A DNA stretch of 63,139 bases, taken from JAPKZH01 sp964537875 (GTDB taxonomy: Bacteria > Acidobacteriota > Aminicenantia > Aminicenantales > UBA4085). Location: NCBI GenBank assembly GCA_964537875.1, contig CAZIDN010000014.1, positions 1-63,139 on the forward strand, written 5' to 3'. Made by a program: the position numbers and the translations under genes. Below the pieces are notes generated by a model. That model was not told the origin of the DNA. It was given only the letters and a program-made list of their open reading frames with translations, and ran no database searches. Positions 1 to 8,247 of the stretch are shown in pieces (position 1 is the first letter of the stretch; each line of letters starts with the position of its first letter).

Positions 1-356
1 ATATCAACGCAATAATTAAAATGGCATCTCCGTTCGGGCGGCGCTTAGGCCGCCCGTAGCCCCCGGGGAACCAGTCCCGTCGGATACTCTTGGAGGGAAA
101 CCCTTATTCAGGGTTTCCCTCCAACGATCGCTTCGCTCTCTGCCTCCTTTCCAAGGAGCATCTGGCGATGAATTCATGGGAGGATGCTCCTTGGAGGGGT
201 GGCAGGGCGGGCGGGTATTCCCGCCGCCCGTTGGAGGGGGACCCTGTGAAAGGGTCCTCCTCCAAGAGTGTCCGGGGCCCCCCTCCGCTACGGGGGCTTG
301 AGGGCGGCCTAAGCGCCGCCCATACATTGTCATTATATTTATTGCGTTTGTATTAG
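1..356. repeat. Palindromic intergenic repeat, family A (copy 1)
   Basis: A roughly 355-bp imperfect palindrome, cut by a few bases at the window edge. Its two ends are imperfect inverted repeats containing AACGCAATAA. Inside are nested hairpins at 90-124, 151-194 (centred on a GAATTC palindrome near the element's midpoint) and 231-265, and outer arms with the sequence GGCGGCGCTTAGGCCGCC and its complement. The same architecture recurs at 15418-15783. Open reading frames across it are read-through of hairpins, and I see no gene in 1-420. It sits 65 bp downstream of the stop codon of the leftmost gene. Confidence 0.85.
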
Positions 357-420
357 ACACCGAACAGCGATAAAGATGAATTATCATCTTATAATAAGAA
401 GACTGTTCTCTGCTCATGGT

Positions 421-1935
421 TTATGCCGGATTTTTTCCTTGGCCCATTAAATAGTGATGCATTTCCGCGGCCGCCACCCGCCCGTCGCCCATGGCCAGGA
501 TGACCGTGGCGCCGCCGCGGACGATATCCCCGCCGGCATAGACGCCTACCAAGCTCGTGGCCATGGTCTTCCAGTCGACTTCGATATTGCCCCACTTCCC
601 CATTTTCAGGCCGGGGATGGTCTGGGGGATGAGAGGATTCGGACTCTGGCCGATGGCCACGACGACCAGGTCCACCTCTGTCATGAATTCCGAGCCTTTG
701 ACCGGAACCGGCCGCCGCCGGCCCGAGGCATCGGGCTCGCCGAGCTCCATGCGCAGGCATTCCATGGCCTTGAGCCGGCCCTTGTGATCGCCGATGTAGC
801 GGGTCGGCGTCGTCAGAAAATGGAACTCGATCCCTTCCTCCTCGGCATGCTTGACTTCCTCGATCCGGGCCGGCATTTCCTGGCGGGAGCGGCGGTAGAT
901 GATGATCGACCGCTCGGCGCCTAGCCGCTTGGACGTCCGGACCGAGTCCATGGCCACATTGCCGCCGCCGATCACGGCGGCGCATTGGGCCTTGGACACG
1001 GGCGTATCGTAGTTCGGGAAATCATACGCCTTCATCAGGTTGACGCGGGTCAAGTATTCGTTGGCCGAGAACACGCCGACCAGGTTTTCCCCGGGAATTT
1101 TCATGAAATTCGGCAGGCCGGCGCCCGAGCCGATGAAAAAAGCCTGGTAGCCTTGGGCCTTGAGGTCCTCGATCGTCGCCGTCTTGCCGACCACGAAGCT
1201 CGTCCTGATCCCGACGCCGAGCCTCTGGAGATATTCGACTTCGGCCCTCAGGATGGCCTTGGGCAGACGGAATTCCGGGATGCCATAGACGAGCACGCCA
1301 CCGGAAATATGGAGCGCTTCAAAAATCGTGACCTGATGTCCGAGCTTGGCCAGGTCGCCGGCCACGGTCAAGCCCGCGGGACCGGCGCCGATCACCGCGA
1401 CCTTTTTCCCGGTCGGCGGCGGGAGCTGGGGAAGGTTGACCGTCCCGCCCAGGCGCTCAAAATCGGCCACGAACCGCTCCAGGTTCCCGACGGCCACGGG
1501 CACGCCCGTGCCTTTCTTCATAGTGCATACTTCCTCGCACTGCGTTTCCTGGGGACAGACGCGGCCGCAGATGGCCGGCAGCGAATTGGTCTCCTTGATC
1601 TTCCAGGCGGCCTCGAGGAAACGTCCTTGTTCGACGAGCTTGACAAAGCTCGGGATGTCGATGGCGACCGGACATCCTGACACGCACTGCGGATTGGCGC
1701 AGTCCATACAGCGCCTGGCTTCGGCCCTGGCGGCTTCGGCAGAGAGCCCGATATTGACTTCCTTAAAATCTTTATTCCGCTCCCCTGGCTCCCGTTCCGG
1801 CATTTTCTGGCGGGGCAGCTTCATCCGTTCTTTGACCGGAATGGCCTTGCGCGTTTCTTTCCGCCAATCCTGATCATACGCCGCTTTCAACCGCGCCTTT
1901 TGCTCCGGTGAAATGTCTTTTTTATCTACAGCCAT
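421..1935 (-). CDS. gltA: Glutamate synthase small-subunit-like NADPH oxidoreductase (GltA/GltD family)
   Basis: A 504-residue flavoprotein. The N-terminal third carries Cys clusters typical of the GltD Fe-S domain (CMDCANPQC near residue 76, then CGRVCPQETQCEEVC). A first dinucleotide fold (VAVIGAGPAGLTVAGDL) binds FAD and a second (AAVIGGGNVAMDSV) binds NADPH. The length fits the homotetrameric NADPH-dependent glutamate synthase family, which also includes partners of ferredoxin:NADP transhydrogenases. Its ATG overlaps the stop of the NuoG-like gene by one base (TAATG), so it is translationally coupled as the last gene of the ald-nuoEFG operon. It probably exchanges electrons between NADPH and the NuoEFG-like complex; glutamate synthesis proper is not proven because no large subunit is present. 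Confidence 0.88.
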   Translation of the reverse strand: MAVDKKDISPEQKARLKAAYDQDWRKETRKAIPVKERMKLPRQKMPEREPGERNKDFKEVNIGLSAEAARAEARRCMDCANPQCVSGCPVAIDIPSFVKLVEQGRFLEAAWKIKETNSLPAICGRVCPQETQCEEVCTMKKGTGVPVAVGNLERFVADFERLGGTVNLPQLPPPTGKKVAVIGAGPAGLTVAGDLAKLGHQVTIFEALHISGGVLVYGIPEFRLPKAILRAEVEYLQRLGVGIRTSFVVGKTATIEDLKAQGYQAFFIGSGAGLPNFMKIPGENLVGVFSANEYLTRVNLMKAYDFPNYDTPVSKAQCAAVIGGGNVAMDSVRTSKRLGAERSIIIYRRSRQEMPARIEEVKHAEEEGIEFHFLTTPTRYIGDHKGRLKAMECLRMELGEPDASGRRRPVPVKGSEFMTEVDLVVVAIGQSPNPLIPQTIPGLKMGKWGNIEVDWKTMATSLVGVYAGGDIVRGGATVILAMGDGRVAAAEMHHYLMGQGKNPA

Positions 1936-4220
1936 TATCGTCCTCGGATCGATCTTAGATCTTTGATGTCCCGGACCATGTCCAAGCCTTTATAGACGTC
2001 CGGGCCGGCGGCGATGCTCGGGGCGGCATCAACGCCCGCAAACGCCTCGGCCGCGGCAAACCTTCTCCGGTCCGCCTCCGGTTCTCGAAGAAAAACTCCG
2101 CCTGTCAACTGTTCCCGGCCGAGGCCGCGAAACGCCGGGACCCGGCCGGTCAACTCCTGGAATACGTCGGATGCGCTTCTGAAGGAAAAGCCCGCCATCC
2201 CCATTTTCTGGGCGAGCTGGCTGATGATGCGCCAGCCGGGCCTAGAGTCCCCCAACGGCTCGATCACCCGCTCGAATTTCTGCAGCCGGCCTTCGACATT
2301 GACGAACGTTCCCTCGGCTTCGGCAAACGTCGTCTGAGGCAGGATGACATCGGCAAAATCGCTGTTTCCATTCAGGTAGCTGTCCTGGATGACGACGAAA
2401 GCCGCGGGCTTCTTTCCCGGCTGGAGGAATGAACCGACGACATAGAGCGTTAGGAAAGATCCGCTGGAGATTCCTTGAATGATCCGGCCCGGAGGGCCGT
2501 CCTTCTTGCGGAAAAACGCCGAAATCTCCAAAGCGCCGCGGGCGTTGCTCTCCGAACTCAGAGGAACGAGCAGGCCCTGCGTTTGAAGAGCCAGGTTCCA
2601 GAGGGCCGCCAGGTTCGCGGCTCCCGGCGAGCCTTCGCAGACTTCGGCTCCGAAGAGGTACGCCGTCGGCTTTCTCTTTTCTAAAAGCAGGGCCAGCTTG
2701 AGCAGTTTTTCTTCCTGGAGTCCTAGGCAGGCCGCGGCTCCGGAGAGATCGAATTCCTGGAGGCGCTTCTTAAACGCGGCGAAGCCATCGATCTTAGCGG
2801 ATTCGGCGGCGTGGCCGCTGTCCGACAGGATTTTGGAGAGACCGATCAGCAACTCGCTCTCCTGACCCGGCCGGAGCTTGATCCAGGACGAAGCGCACCG
2901 TCTGATGCAAAGCTCCTGGGGCCCGACGATGATGAGCTTGGCTCCGTTACGGATCGATTTATAGACTTCGAGCCAAACCATCGGCTGGCTGACCGCCAGG
3001 TTTTCGCCGAACAAGACGATCGTCTTGGCCCGGCCGATATCCGAGATACGGAAATTCAACCGAGGCTCAAAACCCTGCGCCCGGGCGAAATCCCGGAGAC
3101 GGGCTTGGGCTGTAAAATCCCCGTGGCCGGCTATGTTTTCGGTTTCCAATCCTTCGCCGCCGAACTTGTCCAGAGCAAAAATATCTTCGCAGGAATCGTG
3201 CGCCGAGCCGGCGATAGCGATGTCCCGGGCCTCGCAGCCGGACAATTTTTGGGCGACGACGGCCAGGGCTTCGTCCCAGGTCGTTTCTTCAAGCTTCCCG
3301 TTTTTCCGGACCATAGGCCGGACAACACGGCTCCGGTGATAGACAGCCTCGGAGACCAGGAACCTTCCCTTGAGACAAGCCTGGCCTTGATTGACACTTC
3401 CCTGTTTCGCCGGAACCGATCTCAAGATTTTTCCCTGTTTCAGGAAGAGTGTCAGCTCGCAACCTTGGCCGCAGAACGAGCAGATGGTGTTATTCTCGGT
3501 ATCCGGAAGGATTTCGGGATGGGCCGACTTCTCGATCAGGGCGCCCGTCGGACAGACATCGAGGCAGGCGCCGCAGAACTGGCAGTCGGTATCCAGAAGC
3601 CGCCGGCCGAGCGCCGTTCCCACGCCTGCCCGAGAGCCCCGATAGACAAAGGCCAGCGCCGATACGCCCCGGACTTCATGACAGATGCGGACACACCGTC
3701 CGCACAGAACACAGAGGTTGTAATTGCGATCAAGGAGCGGATCGTCCTTGCGGATTTCGAGAGTCCCGTCGAGCGAAGGGAATTGGGCTTTATCCGGCTT
3801 TAAATAATCGATGAGCTTCCGGAACTCGCAGTCGCCGTTGTTCGAATAAAGGGAGCGTCCCGCGGCTGGGCCGGCCTCTTCGACCGCCGCCAGTTCGTCC
3901 AGGCGGGCGCCCTTATCATGGCAAGCCAAGCAGGCGCCGGCATGCTCGGAGAGAATGAGCTCGAGGATCTGACGACGGGTCTTCTGAAGGGCCGGCGTGT
4001 TCGTCGTCACGTCCATCCCGTCTTCAATGAACGTGCCGCAGGCCGGGGCAAGGGCTTCCCGTCCTTTCACCGCGACAAGGCAAAGCCGGCACCCCGTAAA
4101 AGGAACCAGGCCGGGATAGTGGCAGAGCGAAGGGATGGTGATTCCCTTGTCCCGGGCAAGATCGAGGATGGTCATTGTGTCCGTGACTTCGAGAGGACGG
4201 CCGTCGATCGTGACTTTCAT
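1935..4220 (-). CDS. nuoG: NuoG-like iron-sulfur subunit of a soluble NADH-dependent complex
   Basis: 761 residues in NuoG / formate-dehydrogenase-alpha order. There is an N-terminal 2Fe-2S ferredoxin fold (C33, C44, C47, C61), then a His-Cys 4Fe-4S region (HAGACLAC), two ferredoxin motifs (CVLCGRCVRIC and CQFCGACLDVCP), then CSFCGQGC...C at the start of the molybdopterin-type fold. The C-terminal molybdopterin-dinucleotide domain of true formate dehydrogenases is not visible, so this is more likely an electron wire than a catalytic subunit. In the His-Cys region the third Cys is displaced by about 20 inserted residues (NNGDC comes later). Its start overlaps the nuoF stop (ATGA). No membrane Nuo subunits are nearby, which argues for a cytoplasmic complex. 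Confidence 0.85.
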   Translation of the reverse strand: MKVTIDGRPLEVTDTMTILDLARDKGITIPSLCHYPGLVPFTGCRLCLVAVKGREALAPACGTFIEDGMDVTTNTPALQKTRRQILELILSEHAGACLACHDKGARLDELAAVEEAGPAAGRSLYSNNGDCEFRKLIDYLKPDKAQFPSLDGTLEIRKDDPLLDRNYNLCVLCGRCVRICHEVRGVSALAFVYRGSRAGVGTALGRRLLDTDCQFCGACLDVCPTGALIEKSAHPEILPDTENNTICSFCGQGCELTLFLKQGKILRSVPAKQGSVNQGQACLKGRFLVSEAVYHRSRVVRPMVRKNGKLEETTWDEALAVVAQKLSGCEARDIAIAGSAHDSCEDIFALDKFGGEGLETENIAGHGDFTAQARLRDFARAQGFEPRLNFRISDIGRAKTIVLFGENLAVSQPMVWLEVYKSIRNGAKLIIVGPQELCIRRCASSWIKLRPGQESELLIGLSKILSDSGHAAESAKIDGFAAFKKRLQEFDLSGAAACLGLQEEKLLKLALLLEKRKPTAYLFGAEVCEGSPGAANLAALWNLALQTQGLLVPLSSESNARGALEISAFFRKKDGPPGRIIQGISSGSFLTLYVVGSFLQPGKKPAAFVVIQDSYLNGNSDFADVILPQTTFAEAEGTFVNVEGRLQKFERVIEPLGDSRPGWRIISQLAQKMGMAGFSFRSASDVFQELTGRVPAFRGLGREQLTGGVFLREPEADRRRFAAAEAFAGVDAAPSIAAGPDVYKGLDMVRDIKDLRSIRGR

Positions 4221-5956
4221 ATCGCTTTTCGTCCTGTCTCGGGCCTGCGGGTGTTCTTGGCCTTCTTCTTTTCCGGAAGCAAGCCTTGGCAGACAAGCGC
4301 CGGGCAGCGCTTCTCCCGGATATGGGCGTCGTATTCGTCCCTGAAATAGCGGAGCGTCGTCAATACCGGGTTGGGGGCCAACTGGCCGAGTCCGCAGAGC
4401 GAGGCCGCTTTCATGACGGCGGCCAGGTTCTCAAGCCGGGTGATATCCAACGCCTCGCCCTGGCCCCGAATGATGCGGTTCAGGATTTCGAGCATCTGCT
4501 TCGTCCCGACACGGCAGGGAACGCACTTGCCGCACGATTCCTCCGAGCTTGAATTCAACGAGTAGCGAGCGGCATCCACCATGCAGGTCTCTTCGTCCAT
4601 GACGATGATCCCGCCGCACCCCAGGATCGATCCGGCTTGGGAGAGCGTGTCGTAGTCGAGGGGTATGCCTATTTTTCCCGCAGGAATACAACCGCCGCAT
4701 GGACCGCCGGTCTGAACGGCTTTGAGCGCTCTGTTGTTTTTGATGCCGCCTCCGATATCAAAGATGAGTTTCCGGAGTCTTGTGCCCAGCGGGACCTCGG
4801 CCAGGCCCGTGTTGTTGATCCTGCCGCCCAGGTTAAAAATTTTCGTGCCCGGGCTCTTGTCAGACCCGATCTTGGCGTACCACTCCGCGCCTTTGTTAAG
4901 GACGACCGGCACGTTGGCCCAGGTTTCGACGTTGTGGATGTTGGTCGGCTTTCCCCACAGGCCCTGTTGAGCCGGGAACGGCGGCTGCTGCCGCGGGAAC
5001 GCCTTCCTGCCTTCGATGGCGGCTATCAAGGATGTCTCATCTCCGGAGACGAACGCTCCGGCGACTTGGACGACCTGAATATCGAAATGAAATTCGGAGC
5101 CAAAAATCGCGGCCCCGAGCAGGCCGTGCTTGCGGGCCTGCTCCAAGGCCAGAGTGACGTGCTTCACGGCCAAAGGATATTCCGTCCGGACACAAATGAA
5201 TCCTTCGGAAGCGCCGACGGAGTAGGCGCCGATGATCATGCCCTCGATCAGGCTATGGGGATTGGCCTCCAAAAGGCCGCGGCTCATGTAAGCCCCGGGA
5301 TCGCCCTCGTCGGCGTCGCAGACGATGGTTTTGGGATGGCCGTGGGCTTCGCGGCAGAGCTCCCATTTTTTCCCCGTCAAAAACCCGGCCTCTCCCCGCC
5401 CCCTTAGGCCCGAAGCCTTCACCTCGGCGATGACGCTTTCTGCGGTCATATCGAAGAGCGCTTTAGCCAGGGCTTGATAGCCGTCCAGGACGATATAATC
5501 CTCGAGGCGTTCCGGGTTGATCCGAAAATTGTTTTCCGTCAGCAGCCGCATCTGCTTCTGATAGAAAGGGATCTCTCTCTGCCGAGGGTACTTGCGTCCC
5601 GTGGCCGGATCCTCATAGACGAGCGAAGGAATGAGCTTGTTTTTCAGGATGGTCTGCTCGATGATCGCCGGAATATCCTTGGCCTCGAGCTTTTTATAGA
5701 AGAGGCCTTCGGGAGAAATGACGATATTCGGCTCCATCTCGCAGAAGCCGTGGCAGCCCGTGGCTTCGACGCCGACGGTATCGTCGAGCTTACGACGTTC
5801 GATCTCCTGTTTCAGAGTTTCCAGGATCTGGAGCGATCCTCTCGCCCGGCCGCACGTCCCCGAGGAGACGGCGATGACCTTGTCATAGGAAGGCCGCTCC
5901 TCCAGGATGATCCGTTTCCACTCGGCCAGATGATTCGGGTGAGAGAGCTTTCTCAT
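4217..5956 (-). CDS. nuoF: NuoF-like NADH-binding flavoprotein subunit
   Basis: 579 residues. The N-terminal thioredoxin-like domain is followed by the FMN/NADH-binding core (GRGEAGFLTGKKW, then CDADEGDPGAYMSR) and an SLBB segment. A C-terminal 4Fe-4S site follows (SCGKCVPCRVG, with a later Cys in SLCGLGQ). The family is NuoF/HndC/HoxF, which oxidises NADH and passes electrons to Fe-S partners. Two features are unusual. The thioredoxin-like domain shows only C35, C68 and C72 where four Cys are usual, so its 2Fe-2S cluster may be absent. The protein also ends after the 4Fe-4S domain without the bacterial-ferredoxin extension seen in many HndC proteins. It lies five bases from the nuoE stop and overlaps nuoG by four bases. 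Confidence 0.9.
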   Translation of the reverse strand: MRKLSHPNHLAEWKRIILEERPSYDKVIAVSSGTCGRARGSLQILETLKQEIERRKLDDTVGVEATGCHGFCEMEPNIVISPEGLFYKKLEAKDIPAIIEQTILKNKLIPSLVYEDPATGRKYPRQREIPFYQKQMRLLTENNFRINPERLEDYIVLDGYQALAKALFDMTAESVIAEVKASGLRGRGEAGFLTGKKWELCREAHGHPKTIVCDADEGDPGAYMSRGLLEANPHSLIEGMIIGAYSVGASEGFICVRTEYPLAVKHVTLALEQARKHGLLGAAIFGSEFHFDIQVVQVAGAFVSGDETSLIAAIEGRKAFPRQQPPFPAQQGLWGKPTNIHNVETWANVPVVLNKGAEWYAKIGSDKSPGTKIFNLGGRINNTGLAEVPLGTRLRKLIFDIGGGIKNNRALKAVQTGGPCGGCIPAGKIGIPLDYDTLSQAGSILGCGGIIVMDEETCMVDAARYSLNSSSEESCGKCVPCRVGTKQMLEILNRIIRGQGEALDITRLENLAAVMKAASLCGLGQLAPNPVLTTLRYFRDEYDAHIREKRCPALVCQGLLPEKKKAKNTRRPETGRKAI

Positions 5957-5961
5957 GGCGG

Positions 5962-6414
5962 TTATTCGGCGGCCTTAGCCTTCTCCAGGATGGAATCCAC
6001 CTTTCGCGGGGACACCAGGGAATAATGAGTTCCGTTGACGACCACGACCGGACCTATGGCGCAACAGCCGAGGCAACAGGCCTTGTCCAAGCTGAGCTTT
6101 TTGTCGGCCGTGGTCCGGCCGGCCGGAATTCCCAATTTTGTTTCCATCTCTTCGACAATCTTGCCGCCCCCCCGGACATGGCAGGCTGTCCCCTGGCAAA
6201 CCGTCACCCGGATTTTTCCTTTGGGCTCGAGCCTGAAAAACCTGTTAAAGGTGAGGACGCCGAAGACCTCGCCTTGGGAAAGACGGAGATGCTTGGCGAT
6301 CGCAGCGATCGATTCGGGCGGAATGTGATCATAAGCAGCCTGGATTTTGTGGAGGAGTGGAACCAGGTCTTTTTGACTGGTGCCCGATTCTTTTAGAATT
6401 TTCTCTATATCCAT
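5962..6414 (-). CDS. nuoE: NuoE-like 2Fe-2S thioredoxin-fold subunit
   Basis: 150 residues starting at ATG 6414, preceded by GGAAGA. A longer frame runs upstream but would overlap the alanine-dehydrogenase-like gene, so the shorter start is preferred. The helical N-terminus and thioredoxin-like 2Fe-2S domain are typical of NuoE/HndA (VCQGTACHVRGG, then CCLGCCAIGPVV). This subunit takes electrons from the flavoprotein. It is the second gene of the operon, 43 bp after ald and directly before nuoF. Confidence 0.9.
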   Translation of the reverse strand: MDIEKILKESGTSQKDLVPLLHKIQAAYDHIPPESIAAIAKHLRLSQGEVFGVLTFNRFFRLEPKGKIRVTVCQGTACHVRGGGKIVEEMETKLGIPAGRTTADKKLSLDKACCLGCCAIGPVVVVNGTHYSLVSPRKVDSILEKAKAAE

Positions 6415-6457
6415 TTCTTCCACAGTGTCAGGGTGAGAGAGATTCGGACGAACGGGA

Positions 6458-7567
6458 TCAGGCAAACAGCTCTTTGGATTGGAGCCCGAACCGTTCCGCA
6501 ATGTTCTTCTTGGCAATCGACCCTTTGTATATATACACGCCGCGGGCCAACTCGGCATGGGCCGCGAGCGCCTTTTCGATCCCGACCTCGCCGATCTGGT
6601 GCAAATAGCGGACGACGGTGTTAGACAAGACCTTGGTCGACGTCCGGCTGACGGACGAGGTGAAGTTGGGGACGCAGTAATGGATGATGCCCTCGTCGAC
6701 GAATATCGGCTGATCGAGGGTTGTCGGACGGCTGGTCTCGATGCATCCGCCCTGGTCGATGGCCAGGTCGATCACGACAGATCCTTTTCTCATAGTCTTG
6801 ACCATCTCCCGGGTGATCATGATCGGGGCCCGTTCCCCGGGCCTGAGCACGGCGCCGATCAGGACATCGGCCACTTTCGTCATCCGCGCTAGATTGTACT
6901 TGCTGCCGATCAGCGTCTGGACCCGGCCGTTCGTCATCTCTTCGATCCTCCTCAGCCTGTCCATATTATGGCCGAGCACGATCGTATGTGCGCCGGCGCC
7001 GAGCATCGCCCGTGTCGCACTCCGGGCCAGGACGCCGCTGCCGATGATGACCGCCGTGGCCGGCGGGACGCTGACGACGCCGCCGAGGATCATGCCCCGG
7101 CCGCCTTGGTTGGTCTGGAGATAATGGCCCGCGATCACCAGGCACATCTGTCCGGCCACTTCGCTCAACCCTTCGAAAAAAGGAAGCACCTCGTCCTCTT
7201 TCTCGACGATCTCATACCCGATCATGATGATATTCTTTTGGAGGAGATCTTCGACGAGATTTTTCCTGGCCACGGCCAAATGATGAAACCCGAACAGGAC
7301 CTGGTCTTTTTTGACCAGCTTGATCTCCTCCTGGTTGAGCGGAGAGATGTTGAGAACGACATCGGAACGTCCGAAAACTTCTTCCTCGGTAAAGACGATC
7401 TTGGCCCCCTGGGAGGCGTAGTCTTCGTTGGTGTAGCCGGATTTGAGTCCGGCTCCGGCCTGGACATAGACCGTGTGGCCCTTTTCGATCAGAAACGAGA
7501 CTCCGCTCGGAGTCAGGCCGGCTCTATTTTCGATCTTGAAGCTCTCATTGATGACACCAACATTCAT
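6458..7567 (-). CDS. ald: Alanine dehydrogenase / PNT-family oxidoreductase
   Basis: 369 residues, full length for NAD-dependent alanine dehydrogenase. The conserved substrate Arg (NRAGLTPSGV), the His in GFHHLA, the QGGRG loop, the Rossmann fold (ATAVIIGSGVLARSA) and the IDLAIDQGGC motif with its Asp are present. The Lys-containing motif KVKEP of the family reads NISPL here, so the usual active-site lysine is missing. The fold assignment is firm but L-alanine as substrate is less so. The gene opens the operon: AAGGAGGATTCTG before the ATG is a strong ribosome site and a sigma70 promoter lies at 7600-7628. A family member at the head of a NuoEFG operon suggests oxidation of an amino acid or imino acid with NADH handed to the complex. 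Confidence 0.82.
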   Translation of the reverse strand: MNVGVINESFKIENRAGLTPSGVSFLIEKGHTVYVQAGAGLKSGYTNEDYASQGAKIVFTEEEVFGRSDVVLNISPLNQEEIKLVKKDQVLFGFHHLAVARKNLVEDLLQKNIIMIGYEIVEKEDEVLPFFEGLSEVAGQMCLVIAGHYLQTNQGGRGMILGGVVSVPPATAVIIGSGVLARSATRAMLGAGAHTIVLGHNMDRLRRIEEMTNGRVQTLIGSKYNLARMTKVADVLIGAVLRPGERAPIMITREMVKTMRKGSVVIDLAIDQGGCIETSRPTTLDQPIFVDEGIIHYCVPNFTSSVSRTSTKVLSNTVVRYLHQIGEVGIEKALAAHAELARGVYIYKGSIAKKNIAERFGLQSKELFA

Positions 7568-7599
7568 CAGAATCCTCCTTCCTTAGAAAAGTAGGAGTC

Positions 7600-7628
7600 A
7601 TCATACCAAAATCGAAAGCGCCGGACAA
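7600..7628 (-). promoter_or_regulatory. Sigma70-type promoter of the ald-nuoEFG-gltA operon
   Basis: On the minus strand TTGTCC (7628-7623) is separated by 17 bp from TATGAT (7605-7600), giving a leader of about 25 nt before the ald ATG at 7567. Confidence 0.6.
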
Positions 7629-7645
7629 TAAGGAAAAGAAGATCC

Positions 7646-7869
7646 CAAATTTGCCGATAGAAATGCCCGACGGGTCCTGTCGCGGTTCACCCCCGGCGCC
7701 CCTCGCGGTCTATCTTGTTTATTTTTTAGCAGGAGGATGAGCGGCATCAAACGCTCGGGTCGGCGGGGGGCCCCCGAACCACGCCACCCGTCGGGCGGGG
7801 GCTTTTTACGTTGATTTAAAGGAAAGCCAAGCACTTTTGGTTAATGAGCTGTCTCTATCGGCAAATTTG
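7646..7869. repeat. Palindromic element C
   Basis: A 16-bp perfect inverted repeat (CAAATTTGCCGATAGA at 7646-7661 and its complement at 7854-7869) bounds about 224 bp. Inside, CCCGACGGG (left) and CCCGTCGGG (right) form a second nested pair. GAAGATC occurs just outside both ends (7638-7644 and 7872-7878), a possible target duplication, though the spacing to the two ends differs by one base. A GC stem followed by T5 (7770-7807) looks like a plus-strand terminator. I see no convincing gene inside. Confidence 0.6.
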
Positions 7870-7894
7870 AGGAAGATCGTAAGTACCGTTTGTG

Positions 7895-8198
7895 TGATTT
7901 CAAAGAGGCGTTGGCATTGCCCCTAAGGCCCCCATAGCGGAGGGGGGCCCCTGACACTCTTGGAGGAGGACCCTTTCACAGGGTCCCCCTCCAACGCGCG
8001 GCGGGAATACCCGCCCGCCCTGCCACCCCTCCAAGGAGCATTCTCCCATGAATTCATCGCCAGAGGCTCCATGGAAGGAAGGCAGGGAGCGAAGCGACCG
8101 TTGGAAGGAAACCCTACAAAGGGTTTCCTTCCAAGAGTGTCCGACGGGACTGGTTCCCAAGGGGGCCGGGGGGCGATGCCAACACCGCTTTGAAATCA
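7895..8198. repeat. Palindromic repeat with family-A core but different ends
   Basis: Inverted repeats of 29 bp, 26 of 29 identical (left from 7895 beginning TGATTTCAAAG; right ending 8198), enclose the same hairpin core as the family-A repeats. The core hairpins around TTGGAGGAGGACC, the central ATGAATTCAT and the GGAAACCC hairpin are present in reverse orientation relative to copies 1 and 3. The end sequences are unrelated to the AACGCAATAA ends of family A. No clear target duplication is seen. Confidence 0.75.
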
Positions 8199-8247
8199 TA
8201 TATTTGGAGACGCTTTTAAAGAGATCCGGCTGGAGCGCGTTTGATCC

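Noticed and set aside
16..417. Overlapping Arg/Pro-rich open frames across the family-A repeats (also near 7900-8200 and 15440-15760)
   Set aside because: They are read-through of GC-rich hairpins, occur on both strands, and repeat with the element.
5962..6558. Longer NuoE frame starting at 6558
   Set aside because: It would overlap the Ald-like gene by 100 bases, and a good ribosome site exists for the ATG at 6414.
7735..7815. 25-codon frame after AGGAGG inside palindromic element C as a leader peptide
   Set aside because: The AGGAGG directly abuts the ATG with no spacing, and the frame is formed by the element's hairpin arm.
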